Positions 1-12,200 of a stretch of DNA of 45,301 nt are shown one piece after another. Where the stretch lies: assembly GCA_029556615.1 (NCBI GenBank), contig JAKQDD010000137.1, forward strand, positions 1 through 45,301, read 5' to 3'. How positions within the stretch are numbered: the first letter of the stretch is position 1; each line of letters begins with the position of its first letter. Below the pieces are notes generated by a model, which worked only from the letters and a program-made list of their open reading frames with translations, was not told the origin of the DNA and ran no database searches. The position numbers and the translations under genes are program-made. Source of the DNA: Verrucomicrobiota bacterium. Lineage in GTDB: Bacteria; Verrucomicrobiota; Verrucomicrobiia; Limisphaerales; J093.

Positions 1-136
1 CTGGGGTTTTGTGATGCCCTCAGAGCTTGCGACCGCCATGTAGCAAGGTCGCACCGTTCAACCGCCGGATGCGGAAAACCGCACGTCCGGTGGTGTGGGA
101 GGGTGCCGGGGCGCAATCCCCGGCACCCGACCCGAT
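1..136 (+). mobile_element. Group II intron, 3' end (5' part outside window)
   Basis: The first 136 bases fold like the end of a bacterial group II intron. A 34-nt domain V and a domain VI hairpin are followed by a terminal GAT at 134-136, and the 3' splice site is predicted after 136. Upstream, 28-53 can form a further stem (GCGACC with GGTCGC), probably the tail of domain IV. The intron reads left to right, so its reverse transcriptase gene, if present, lies outside the window. It faces the 3' end of the giant gene and does not interrupt a recognisable reading frame here. The identification rests on secondary structure read by eye. Confidence 0.8.
61..133 (+). ncRNA. Group II intron domains V and VI
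   Basis: Domain V (61-94) has the canonical shape. A 9-bp lower stem pairs 61-69 with 86-94, a 2-nt bulge (CG) lies at 84-85, and a 5-bp upper stem (70-74 with 79-83) closes an AAAA tetraloop. The catalytic triad position reads CGC (63-65), as in class IIC introns, rather than the commoner AGC. Domain VI (97-133) pairs GGG at 97-99 with CCC at 131-133 and 101-111 with 118-128 around a 6-nt loop. A130 is unpaired 7 nt from the predicted splice site, the usual branch-point position. Confidence 0.8.
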
Positions 137-180
137 CAAAAGCTGGCGCTCGCGCCGAGGTCCCCGATCCGCGCGATAGC

Positions 181-272
181 ATCGTGGCTTGTCTCGCCGT
201 AGCTCGGCGAAGGCGGAAGTGCGGCAGCCTCGAGCCGCTTTCCGCGGGGACAACCAGAAATGCAGCCACGAT
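181..272. repeat. Small structured element with 9-bp inverted ends
   Basis: The 92-bp segment begins with ATCGTGGCT (181-189) and ends with its exact complement AGCCACGAT (264-272). Inside, TTGTC (189-193) can pair with GACAA (249-253). TCGCCG/CGGCGA (194-210) forms a tight hairpin, and a GCGGC...GCCGC stem can form near 223-240. No convincing gene is present. The architecture resembles a REPIN or a MITE-like palindromic element. It lies between the intron end and the stop codon of the giant gene, so it could also act as a transcript-end structure. Copy number elsewhere in the genome cannot be judged here. Confidence 0.5.
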
Positions 273-298
273 GGAGCACGGGGAGGAACCCTCACTCG

Positions 299-3200
299 TC
301 ACCATTCACCGGAGACCCTGGTCTCCAACCGAGGCGATCCGGTGACATCGACGCGGATCTTCCACCGGGTCTCCAGACCCTCATCGTCGGTCAGACGCAG
401 GTCGAACTCGAACGTACCGGACGCTGGCGGCCTGCCCAAGAGCAGCGCCTGCTTCAAACCCGTTCGATGCAGCTCAAGCCAACCCGGCAGGCCGGGGGCG
501 TCCAGCGTCAGAACCGACCCCGCGTCCGGATCGGTGAACGACAGCGCCAGGCAGAACTTGGTGTCCTCGACCGCGTACACCCGCGCCGGGGCGCCGATGA
601 ACCATGGCGGGTCATTGACGTTGTTGACGCGGACACGGAACACCACGGTTGCGCTTGCCCCCGCCCGATCCGTGGCAACCAGGACGATCGGCCACAACCC
701 GACATCCCCTTGGGCCGGGGTGCCGCTGAACTCCGACCGCACCGGGTCGAATCGCAACCACGCCGGCAGCGGTGTCCCCGAAGCGAGCGACGCGGTCAAG
801 GTCAGCCTGTCGCCCGGATCAACGTCGGCAAAAACGTCGGCAACGCCCAGCTCAAACGGACTCCCCTCGTCCACCGCCTGGTCAGGAATGGGCCGGCTGA
901 CGGCGGGAGCTTGATTGCGGTCGATGACTTCAAGCGGGAAGTCACAGGACACCGACGCGCGCTGGGTGTCTTCCGCGGACAACCGGATGACCCAGAGACC
1001 CACGTCCTCGTTGCCCGGGCGCCCCCGGAAGGTCCGCGTGGCGGGGTCGAAACTCAGCCACAGCGGCAATGAGGAACCATCGGCCAATGCCACCGCGTAC
1101 GTCAGGGCATCGCCCTCATCCGGGTCGCCAAAGGTGTCGTCAGGCACAGTATACACATAAGCCGCGCCCTCCTGGGTCGACAGCGCCGGGACGGGCTGTC
1201 TGACGGTGGGCGGGTCATTGACGTTGCCGACATTCAACTCGAAGGCGGCGCTGGCCAGGCCGCCCTTGCCATCGCTTGCCTCGAGAACAATGGTGACCCA
1301 CCCCACATCGAGATTCCGCGGGATCCCGCTGAAGGTCAGGCTCGGGGCATCGAAGCGGAGCCAACCGGGCAACGCCCCGCCGCCAGCCAGCGACGCGCTA
1401 TGGGCGAGGACGTCGCCCGCATCCCCGTCGACGAACGTCCCACGGGGCACAACGCAAACAAAGAGGACGTCCTCGACGGCCGTCTGGGTCGGAATCGGCT
1501 CGATCACGCCCGGCGCGTGGTTGGTGTGAGCAACCGTCAGGGTGAACTCAGCCGAGGCTTTGCCTCCCGCCGGATCCGTGGCAGTCACGATGATCGAGAG
1601 CTCTCCGACATCGCCCGCGGCCGGCCTCCCCTCAAAACGGCGCGCGCCCGAATCGAACGACAGCCAGTCCGGCAAAGGCCTATCCGGCGCGCACTTGACA
1701 CGGTAGCTCAACAGGTCCCCGTCCTCGTCCAGGAACGCAGTCGCTGGCAACACAAACCGGAACAACTGGTCCTCGGCGGCATCCTGATCCGCAATTGGGT
1801 TCCCGCTTATTGGGATCGGCGGGTCATTGGCGTTCTCGACATTGACGAGGAACGACTGCAGCGCGGTGGCGCCGGCAAGGTCTCTGGCTTCGAGAACCAC
1901 GATGTGTTCCCCCACATCGGCCTGGGTCGGTCTGCCGGTGAGAACCTGGCTTCCGGACGAGCCGGTCAGGGTCAGCCAGTCCGGCTTGGCGCCTGCCTCG
2001 AACGTCACCGCCAAACCATGGCCTTCAGCCACCGGCGCATACGCATAATCCTGGTCTTCCATGGCCGACCCGGGTGGGGTGCCGGCGAACACAGGCCGCG
2101 GCCGGACGCCCACGTCGCAGAGGTGGGCGCCGTCCAGGACGACCATGACGCCCGGCGGTTCGTGGAGCGCTGTCCAGTCCTCCGGGATCACCGCGCGGAC
2201 AGTGCAGAGCCGGCCCGGAACAAGCAACGGGAACGCGAAAGCCCCCGTCTCGTCTGCCGGTGTGCCCGGGTCATCTGCGGCCGTGATCGTGCGAGGCTCG
2301 GCGGCATCCCATCTGCCGTTGAGGTTATCATCCAGGTACACGGTCCAACCCGTGAGCCCGGGCTCTCCCGCGTCCCGGGGATGAGTCGGATCGGCGTCGG
2401 TCGAATCGCGCCAGACGACGCCCGAGATCGAGGGCCGGCGGCGACAGGCTACGCTGGCTTCGGCGGTTCCACCGGCGGGGATTCTGACCTGGATGGGCGG
2501 GGCTTCGGCAGGCTCGATTTGCCAGCCGACAGGCATCACCACAGCCAGGGTGTAGTCGCCTGGGATCACGTCTGTGAAATGGTACATCCCCGCTTCATTC
2601 ACGCCCGTGGTGGCGGGATCATCGTCAACGGTGACTGCCTTCTGCTCCCCAGGGTCAAGCTGGCCGTTGCCCGATGCGACCTCGAGATACACGGTCCAGC
2701 CTGCCAAACCGCTCGAGGCGGGGTCCGCGATACCGTCCGTGTTGTGCCAGATGCGCCCCCGGAGTTCGCCCAGGGGTTGGTCACCAAAGTCGATCGCCTT
2801 CGTGGCGGCTCCAGGATTCACCCGCACGGGCTGCGTCCGGCTGCTCGAGGCTGCGGTCTGCCGCCAGCCGTCGGGTACGATCTCAGTCACGACGTAGTCG
2901 CCGGAGACCAACTCCGAGAACGCAAAGGCACCGTCGGCCCCGGTGAGCGCGCGTTGTTCCTCCGGATCGAACGCGCCATCGCCGTCGGCATCGAGGAACA
3001 CGGTCCGGTCCATCAACCCGGGCTCGCCGGTGTCGACCGCTCCATTGCCGTTCGTGTCCTGCCAGACCCGGCCCTCCAGGCTCCCGTGATCGAGTCGGTT
3101 GCCGAAGTCGATGGTCCGGAAGAGCATTGGCAGGCCCTCGAACGGCAGCACCCAGGCTCCAATGCCCGTTGGCGTGAAACCGTCCGTCACGTGCTCGACC

Positions 3201-6200
3201 ACGGCGACACTCCCACCGGGCAGGATCTGGGCCGATTGCGGCCATGGGAACCCGATCTCACTGGCGTCACCGGCGGTATCCTCGACCTCAAACCAGACGT
3301 CACCGATCAGCGTCGTCGTGAAGGTGAGGAACCCATCCTCGCGCCCGGCATGGACCAGTCCAGCCAGGAGCGAGTCGGCCAGCGCGTCGTTGAAGTCCTG
3401 GACGAGGTCATCCAGGCTGGTGTTGTCGCCGGTGCGGTTCAAGCCGTCCGATCCCGTGGCGATGACCTGATCGCTGAACCCGGCATCGACGCCCTGACCG
3501 TATGGCACCACGGCCAGAACCGTGCCCGCACCCGTGTCGGCAGAGGCGAAGGCGAGGCGATCCCCCGCGCTTACGGCCCGGACGCGAGTCGCGAGTTGGG
3601 GGTTCCACTGAATCAGATCGTTCAAGCCGGTCACCAATTGCTCGAGCGTACTGAACTCGCAGACCTGCTCGAAACCGATCATGCCTCCCGTGCCGCCCAG
3701 GGAGTCGCTGACCTCGATGCCAAACGCCAGACTCCAATACGGAGCGCCGAGCATCGGCGGGTTCTGGGCCACAGCGACGGCGGGTTGCGGCGGTGCCAGC
3801 GTGGGCAGGGACAAGATCTCGTGTTCGAATGCGTACCCTTCCCCGAACAGTGTAAAGGCGATCTCGGGCGCGCGGAGACACCGCCCGTCAGCCGGCGCTT
3901 CCGTGGCACCAATGACCTGCCAGCCGCCGGCGCCTGGTTCCACGTTCGCCGTGTGCACCAAGTAATCCCCGTTCGCGTCGGTATAGGCGCGCGGTTCGCC
4001 CGGGTTCCACTGCAGATCCTGCGTCGGATCGAGGTAGACCGCGATCGATTCGAGCCCGGGCTCGTCGGCGGTGCGGTCGGTCGATTCGTCGCGGTCCTCG
4101 AACGCAGTTCCTTGGATAGCCAGCGTGTTGCCCACAAGGTACAGACTGACCTGGCGTGTCCGGCCGCCCGCCCCGAGGCGATCCTGCCGGTCATGGGCGA
4201 CGATCATGACCTGCGCCACGCCATTGAAGCCGTTCACGTCCCACAGCCGGAGTTCCCTGAGGCCATTCCCTGCCGTGGACAGCTCCAATCCAAGGTCGCC
4301 GGCGATGGCTGCGTCACCCGCGGCAAAACGAAGGTCCACGGTCACGGTCACGACGACGTCCGCCGCGTCCGGACTCTGAACGCTCAGGAGGATGACCGGC
4401 GCCTGCTGAAGGTCCAGCATCCAGCCTGAGGGGACGAGGTTCGGGAGTGGACTGGTCACGACCAACGCTGGCTGGTCGGGGTTCTTATCCACCGTGACGC
4501 GCACGCCCCGACTCTCGAGCGCCGGCACGTACAGCTCGTACGCCCGATCGTCGAGCACATTGTCCTCGAGCCAAAGACCCTTGAGGCTCTGGGCGGGCGA
4601 CACCGCTGCCACCAACCGAACGGCGTCGGCAACCACAAACCCGTCGGGGGCGGAACTGAGCGTCACCCCCAACGTGCCGCCATCGCTGTGGAACAGGCCG
4701 AGACTCTCCCACGGCCGGCCACCGAACAGTTCATGCCGGGGCTGCAGCCGCTGGTTCACAAGGCGGGATTGGCCGAGGACAGCATACAGTGCATGGCTCG
4801 AGCGACCGGCGTGCTCCGGCCACGTCACCAGGACTTCGTAGTCACCGGCAACAAGGGGCGCGAAGGTCCAGAACGCGTCATTTGTGTTCACACCGGCGGG
4901 CGCACTGAAGCGGTAATCCTGCTCGAACGCGCCGGCCACCGGCTGGAGATTGCCAAACCAGCCCCCCGCCGACTCCAAGTAAGCGGGATCACCGTCATCC
5001 GCCAGGTACTCTCCCGCCAGCGGGCCGATGTTCCGCAGCAGGTTGTCCCGCAAATCGAGGTACTCAAGCCGCCCCAACCCACCCAGTGAAGAAAGGTCCG
5101 TCAGACAGTGGGCCCGCAGGCTCAACCACCGCAAACCGTTCAGGTGCGCAACGGCCTCGAGGCCCGTCCGCGCCAGCTCCGAGCACAGCACAACGACGCC
5201 AGCGCCGGAGACCGATGCGCGGCTGCTCGCCGGCGCGCCGAGCACAAGCTGGCGTCCCCTCATGGCAGTCGCCTGCCCGGCTCGGTCGCCAGCCGCCGCA
5301 CCAAAGCACGAGTCCACGAGGTTCGCCGCCATGCTCAACCCGTCCTGCAGAACCCTGAACCAATAAGCCGCCCCGGCATCGGTTCCCCCCGCATCTTCGC
5401 CCGGCGCCCCCGCCCAAAGACGGTCCCCCGACCAGCTGAGGGAGGCGCCGAACCGGTCGTTGGGCGGCTGGAACGGCCACTGCACGATCGGATCGCGCCG
5501 GGGATCCTCGATCACGAAGCTCGGGGTTGGACTGTCCGCCTCAAGGTCGTAGAGGTAAACCCGCCCGAGGGTGTGGTCGTAGTCGGGGTCGCCGACGCCG
5601 ACGGCGCTTCCTTGGAGAGCAACGGCGCTCCCGTACGCACCGTGCTTGGGGTCGCCTGCGGTGTCCGCGCGCCAGAGCTCAGCCCCCGTGGATGCATCAA
5701 AGGCGTAGGCGCAGCCGCCACCGGCCGCCACCGGCGCGCCCACGACCACCACGCCCCTGTCAGCCGCCACCGCCGCGCCGAAGCGGTCACCGATGGCCCC
5801 CGATGGATTGGCGATCGTCCGCTCGATCGCTCCCGTGGCGCGGTTGAACAGATAAACGGCTCCTCGGCCGCCATCATCGCCAGGGGCGCTCACCACGAGG
5901 AGGGCGCCGCCAGCAGTCAAGGCAGTGCCGAATCCGCCGCCAACCGTGGGTGCCGGGCTCGAGAAAGCCATGCGAAGCTGGCCCGTCCGCCCCTCGAAGA
6001 CGTAGACTCGACCACGGCCTGAACCTTCGCCCGGCGCGCCCACCACGAGGTCCGTGCCAATCGTCGCCAGCGCGGCTCCGAACCGGTCGCCGGGGTGCGG
6101 GTCGGGATTGGACAGACGCAGCAGGAGTTGACCGGTGCTCCCGTCCAGGACATAGACCGTTCCCGCCTGGGACACCGTTCCCGTCCCGGTCACCACCTGT

Positions 6201-9200
6201 TGCGCCGGGGCCCCGACGACCATCCGGTCCCCCAGAAACACCAGGGCATCGCCGTAGGCCGCCGCTTGCCCGCTCGCATCGGGATCGGTGAGAACCGCCG
6301 GTGACGTCAGTGCCGCCGAACGGTTGTCCGCACTGAGGAACTCGAGTTTCGTCAGACCCGACAGCGGGGTGAGGTCAAGGATCGGGTTGTTGTCCAGGCT
6401 CAGTCGCGTGAGGCTGCGGAGCGACGCCAGGGGAGCCAGGTCAACGATCCCATTGCGGTCGAGACCGAGGCACTCGAGTCGCGAAAGACCGATCGGGGCG
6501 CCCGTGGCACGATCGCGCCCCGCCCCGAGAGACATGAGGTCCTTGATGCCGTTCCCGGCCAGGTTGAGCTGACGCAGATTCGTGGCGTAACCCAGGCCGG
6601 TCAGGTCCGCAATGTCCGCGTCGGCGGCTTCGAGTCGGCTCAAGGTGTTGAGCGCGCTCGCCATGAGCGGTTCGTGCGACAGCGGGGTCCCGAGGAAGGA
6701 CGTGGTCACCGGCAAGTCCAGGGCCTCGGACAGACAGGCGGCCAGCCGAGCATCGGGCACGTTCACCACCGGGTCGGCTGCGCGCGGTTGGATGCTGCTG
6801 TGGTCGTAGGCGGGCGGCGCCTGCCGATACTCGCCCGCCGCTGCGTCGAAGACCTCGAGGGTCTCGGCGATGAAAGCGTCCGCGCCGCTCCCGCCGACCA
6901 GTCGGTCCAGCTGCCGGCTCCCGATCAGGAGATCGTCTCCGTCACCGCCGTCGAGTTCGTCGCGGTCGCTCAAGGCGTGCGTCGCGCCGGATTCCGGTGC
7001 CACGATCTCGATCCGGAACGGCAACGGCTGCGTCCTGGCCGAGGCAACCGGGTCGAACACGCGCAGGAAGTAAGTGCCCGCCTTGAAGGCGCGGAGATCA
7101 AGGACCGACTGGCTCTCGGCCAACCGCCCGCCCTGGCTGTCGAACAAGTCGGCAAGAACCCCGTCTTGTTGTCCCACAGTGACCTGGAGTTGCGTTTGAC
7201 CGCCAAACGCCGGCCGCAGCACGGCGAGGCTGCCCCCGCCCGACAGGCGGATTCGGAGGGTTGCACGGGTCCGGCCTTCCGCCATGGCCGACTTCAGGGC
7301 CGCCGTCAGGTCGACGGTGACCCTGCCGCTGGACGCGGGCAGTCGCAGTCGACCGGGCCCCACCGACCGGGCGGCGGTTCCCGACGCCGCGTCGTCCGCG
7401 GTGATCTCACCATCGCCTTCAGCATCCAGGAGTTCGATCGCGGCCGCAATCGAGGACGGACCGCTGGCGGCCACGTCCTGGGCAACCACGCCATCGGTCC
7501 AGCGGAGCCGCTGCTCCTGCAGGCTGTCCTCGACAAACAACAGACCGTCGAGCAGGGGCGTCAACGCGGCGACGTTCATCGACGCGCTGATGAGGTGGGC
7601 TCCCCACGGGTCGCCCGGATCCGTCGCCCACAACCCGTTGTTCTGCTCCGAGAGACTCGACGTCAGGAAAAGCCGCCCGCCCGCGATGGTGAAGTTGCCG
7701 GGCTCGGCAGTGAAATCGAGCATGGGTGTGAAGCTCGACCCGGCAAAGACCATGAGAAGGAACTGGCCGCTCGATGTCGCCGTGAAGTAGAGCCTTCCGT
7801 CCACGCCCGCAAGATGGCGCGGGTTCTGATAGAGGGACGGCAGCAGGCCGGCGGGCAACACCGCCTGTGAATCGCCTTCCATTCGATACAACGTCCAGGC
7901 GCTGGCCGTGGGGGCGTTCTTCGCAAAGAACCAGAGATCGCCCATGGCGACCGCCAAGGACGAGAGGACCGTCTTCGTCACCAGGACCGTTGCCGTGAGT
8001 TGGGCGTTGTCCACCCTCAGCAGGCTCTGGCTCAGCAGGGTCGCCTTGGTGAAATAGAGCCGGCTGCCGGAGGGCAGCAGGCTCTCGAACGAGCCCGCGG
8101 CACCGGACGTGTCAATCGCTTCCTGCGTGCCATCCGGCCGCAGCCGCCAGAGGGCCTCATCGAACGAAAGAAGATCCCTGGTCACGATGTACAGGACGCC
8201 GGCGGCGCTGACGAGTCGCTCAGGCCGGTCGCCAGCATCGAGGCGCACGACCTCAGCCCGCGCTCCCGCCACCCGCCACAACCGGCGATCCTCCGCCTCG
8301 CCTTCAGTGAAGTAGAGCGACCGTCCCGCGGCGGTCATGTTCGAGGGCGCTGCCGCCAGGACCACCGGTTGTGCGTCGGCGGTCGTGATGCGCGTGACGG
8401 TCGCGCCGTCGGTCTTCCACAGCGAGTAGGTGGCCGGCTCTCCCGCCGGACCCGCTTCCCGGAGCGTGAAATAAACCTGCCCGGCCACGGCGATGAGGTT
8501 CTCCGGGCGCGTGGCGAACGCGTGCACGGCCTGGCCCGAGACACCGGCCGCATGGACGCCCACCGTGCCGAGGTGGTGCTCGCCACTGCCGGGATCTTCG
8601 GCGGCAAAGAAGACAAGGTCTTCCGCGGCGGCCAGACCCGACACCCGATAGCCGGGTTCGGCGTCGCTGTAGTGCAGTTCGAGCTGCAGCGCCTGGATCA
8701 CGTCGAGGTCGTCCAGATACGACAGCAGACCGGCCAGCTCGAATTCCAGAATCAGGCTCGATCCGCCCTGGCCATCCAGGATGAACCGTTCGCTGCTGCA
8801 TTCGATGGTGCTGGTCTGACCTTGTGCGCTCACCAGGCCGTCGATGGGGTCGAGCCGCAGCAGGCGCTCGGCCTCGGCGGCAGTCAGGAGCTGCAACTGG
8901 CTGCCCGGCTGGCCGTCGCCCAGCGTGGTGAACTTGTACCACCGCTCGGCCTCGCCCATGCCGAGCGTGTAACGGCTGGCATCCAGCTCCCCGTCCTCGT
9001 TCAGATCCTGGTCGGCGAACACCGCCGGCTGTCCCGTGCCGCGGTCCGCGAGGTAATCGCCGCTGCCGGTGACGGTCAGATTCGTGAGCGTCTCGGCGTC
9101 GACGGCGGCCAGATCGACGCGCGGGGGGGCGCCGTAGAGCATGTACACCTTGCCGCACTGCCGCTTGACACCGCCGAGGAAGCCGTCGGCGCCGGCCGCC

Positions 9201-12200
9201 CCCACGAGAAGATCGTCGCACCGATCGCCGTTCGCCTCGAGTTGCGGCGTCGCGGGCAAGGAGCCGAACCGGTCGGTTTCGCCATCGCCGTCAAGGATTA
9301 CGTCGGCCTGGCCCAGAGCGAGAACCCCGTTGTTCCGGTCAATCGACCAGAACACCCAGACGTGGCCGCGCTCGTCCCGGTTGAGGACGGCGTCCTGGGT
9401 GCTGGTGATCCATCCACCCGGCTCGCCGACGGCCAGGTCCATGCGCCCGTCCCCATTCCAATCGCCCGCCGTCACGCCCAGAACCCCGTGGTAGACGAGA
9501 TCCGTCGGCAGGCCTGCGGCAGCGGCTCGACTGAGGGTGATATCCCCCAGGAGGGGCTGCCCGGCGTTGCCGCGCAGCTCGCCCGCGTACCGGGCCTGGC
9601 CGAAGAACACCAGCACGGAACCCACCGCGTCGGCACCGTCCTCGACGCTGCGGCCCAGGGCAAAGTCATCGTAGCCATCGCGATTGAGATCGCCCAGAGC
9701 GGCGACGCCATGGCCCAGGGCACTGTCGATGTAGCGGGCGTCTGCCCCGCCGCTCAGCTCGGTCGAGGACGCTTGGGCAAGAGCGCCGTTGCTCTTGCCC
9801 AAAACCAGGAACACACGGCCTGGCATGAGCCTGCTGATCGGGGACGGGGCGGTGTCGTAATCGGGCTGCGCCACCAACAGGTCCTCGAGACCGTCGCCGT
9901 TGACGTCGCCGGCGGCCGCCGACCCGAGGCGGTTCCCTTGCCCGGTGCTGGCCAGGGTCAAGTCGACCAGCACATCAACGTCCGGAGCGAGAAGCCGGAC
10001 GGGCTTGTTGTTGTCGCTCTTTGACGAAGAGAGATCGGCGCCCGAGTAAACCCGGCCCACCGTGAATGAGGTCGCGTTCGACGGCACCGTCGAGCGGATC
10101 CACACCAGATCCGCCTGGCGATCCTCGTTGAACTTCAGCACGTGCACCAGCGGGTCGACGCCGCAGTCCGCATCCGACAACACCAGTTCCGTTCCGGCGC
10201 TCGGGATTGACCGCGGGAAGGCATCGATCCCGCCCCAGACGATGCTGACGATGGTGCTCGCCGCGGCCGCGTCATGCCGGACCAGGACGAGGTCGGTGAC
10301 GCCGTCGCCGTCGATGTCTCCCTGGCGCTGCGCCGGCCGGCCAAGGACGGCCCCCTGGATCACCGCGGCTGCATGGCGGTCAACGGCCGCCTGGTCCGCC
10401 ACGGTTGCCGGGCCCAGCAGGACGTAGCTGTTGACTGCGCCCGTGATGAGGAGGTCGCCCACGCCGTCCCCGTTGAAGTCGCCGATGCCCTGGGTGTCGG
10501 CGAGCGCTTCACCGGCGGCTGTGCCTTCGAGCAGGAACGCCTCGTCGAGCGAGCTCGATGGGCTGGACCAATCGAGCCCCGTGGGACTCGATGCAAGACC
10601 GGTACTGGGCGTTGCCGGCTCGAAGCGGTAAGCCTCCGGCACCTCGGCGGTCGACGGGGGCGTCGATGGCGTGGGGGGCGTCAGGCCTTGTCCGCGCCAC
10701 AGGTGGGTCAGACCGCCCAAGGCGTCCGCTAGGGCAAGCTCATGGCCCCCGTTGCCGTCCAGATTGCCCGGGCTCCCGAACAGCAGCGGTTCGAGGCGGC
10801 TGCCGCTGAGAAGGGCGTATGCGGGCCGGCTGGACTCCAACACGAGATCCGGCTGGACCGACTTCAGGTCATTAGGCAATGCGGCCTCCGTCAGGAGGAC
10901 CCAGGCAGTCTGGTGTGCCAGCAACGACCCGTCCTCAGCCAACGTGGGGCTCAGCTCGAGCTGCAGCGCACCCAGATCCGCATGGCCATCGCCGTTCACG
11001 TCGCCCAAGGCCACCAGGCCCCCGGGCGCCGCCCGGACGGCCAGCGATGCCGCCTCGGTCCCGCCCAGGATCAGCAGGCTCTCCAGCGGCCCCGAGATGA
11101 TCAGGTCGTCCTGGGCATCACCGTTCACCCGGCCCGCCGCCTGGATCCGACAGCCCGACAAGGTCGACAGGTTGGGAATGTCAATCGTGGTGTCCGCTCG
11201 CGTCACGGTCCCAGCGAGACCGGCGACACCGGCCACGATGTAGGCCCTGACCTCGACGGTGTCACCTGACTCGATCGTGCCGAGCAAGGCGATGTCCGGC
11301 GGGCTGCCGGCAGCGCCCAGGACGTTCCCAACACCCGCCACACAAAGGCCCACGTTCCCGACCGGCACAGGTGCCCCGGGCCAAGGAGGCTGGTCCTGCA
11401 AGGCAAAGACGACATCCGCGTCGGCGACGGTCAGGTCGGGAACGCGAAGCACGACGTCGTCGATATAGAAGCCCTCGAAATCGTTGTAGAGACCGTCGAC
11501 CGTGTCGAAGGTGAACTCGAACCGGACCTCGAGCCTCTTCCCGGCCGTCCACGGGACCGCCGAGGCCGGCACGATACCGACGGCCTTGCGCCACTCCCCG
11601 GTGGAGTCCACCAACAGCAACGATGTGCCGACCGGGAGCGCCCTCAAGGAAAGCGGCGCACCGAAACCGGAGCCTTGATCGAACGCCACCGTGACGCTGA
11701 CCTCGTCGTACCCCGCCGTCTGCTCGGTCTCGAGGAAGTAGGCAAAAGAGAATTCGAGAGCCGCAGGCGCCGCCGCAAACACAATCGTCGGGCTCGAGAC
11801 ACGGCCGCGCGTGGCGAGCGAGCCGGCATGATACGTGCCATCGGCAGCGCCGAAGCAGAGGCTGCCGTCGCCGCTGTGACCGGGGTCCGAGCTGCGCCGG
11901 TCCGTGTGTTGCCAAAGGCCTTCGGCGTAGAAGGGTCCGGGCTTGGCGTTGTCGATGCTGAACCCATCGTAGGGGTCCGCGCCGCCGGCGCTTCGAAAGT
12001 CCGCGCGCAGGAACACCTCGCTCCACGATGCCGACCCATAGTACAAATACGCCTTGCCTGCCCCGGCATCGCCCACCAACAGATCGTCACAGCCCGCGGC
12101 GTCGTCGTCGAAATTGCCCACGCCCGCCGCGGACAGTGCCCCGGCGAATCCGCGAATGCCGCGATCGGCTTGAAGGAGAACATCGACCACCGCCGGCCAC

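Noticed and set aside
1400..4429. A 1,009-codon open frame on the + strand near the 3' end of the giant gene
   Set aside because: It lies wholly antisense to well-defined SdrD-like and cadherin-like domains. It is Arg-rich without family signatures, as expected for a shadow frame in GC-rich DNA.
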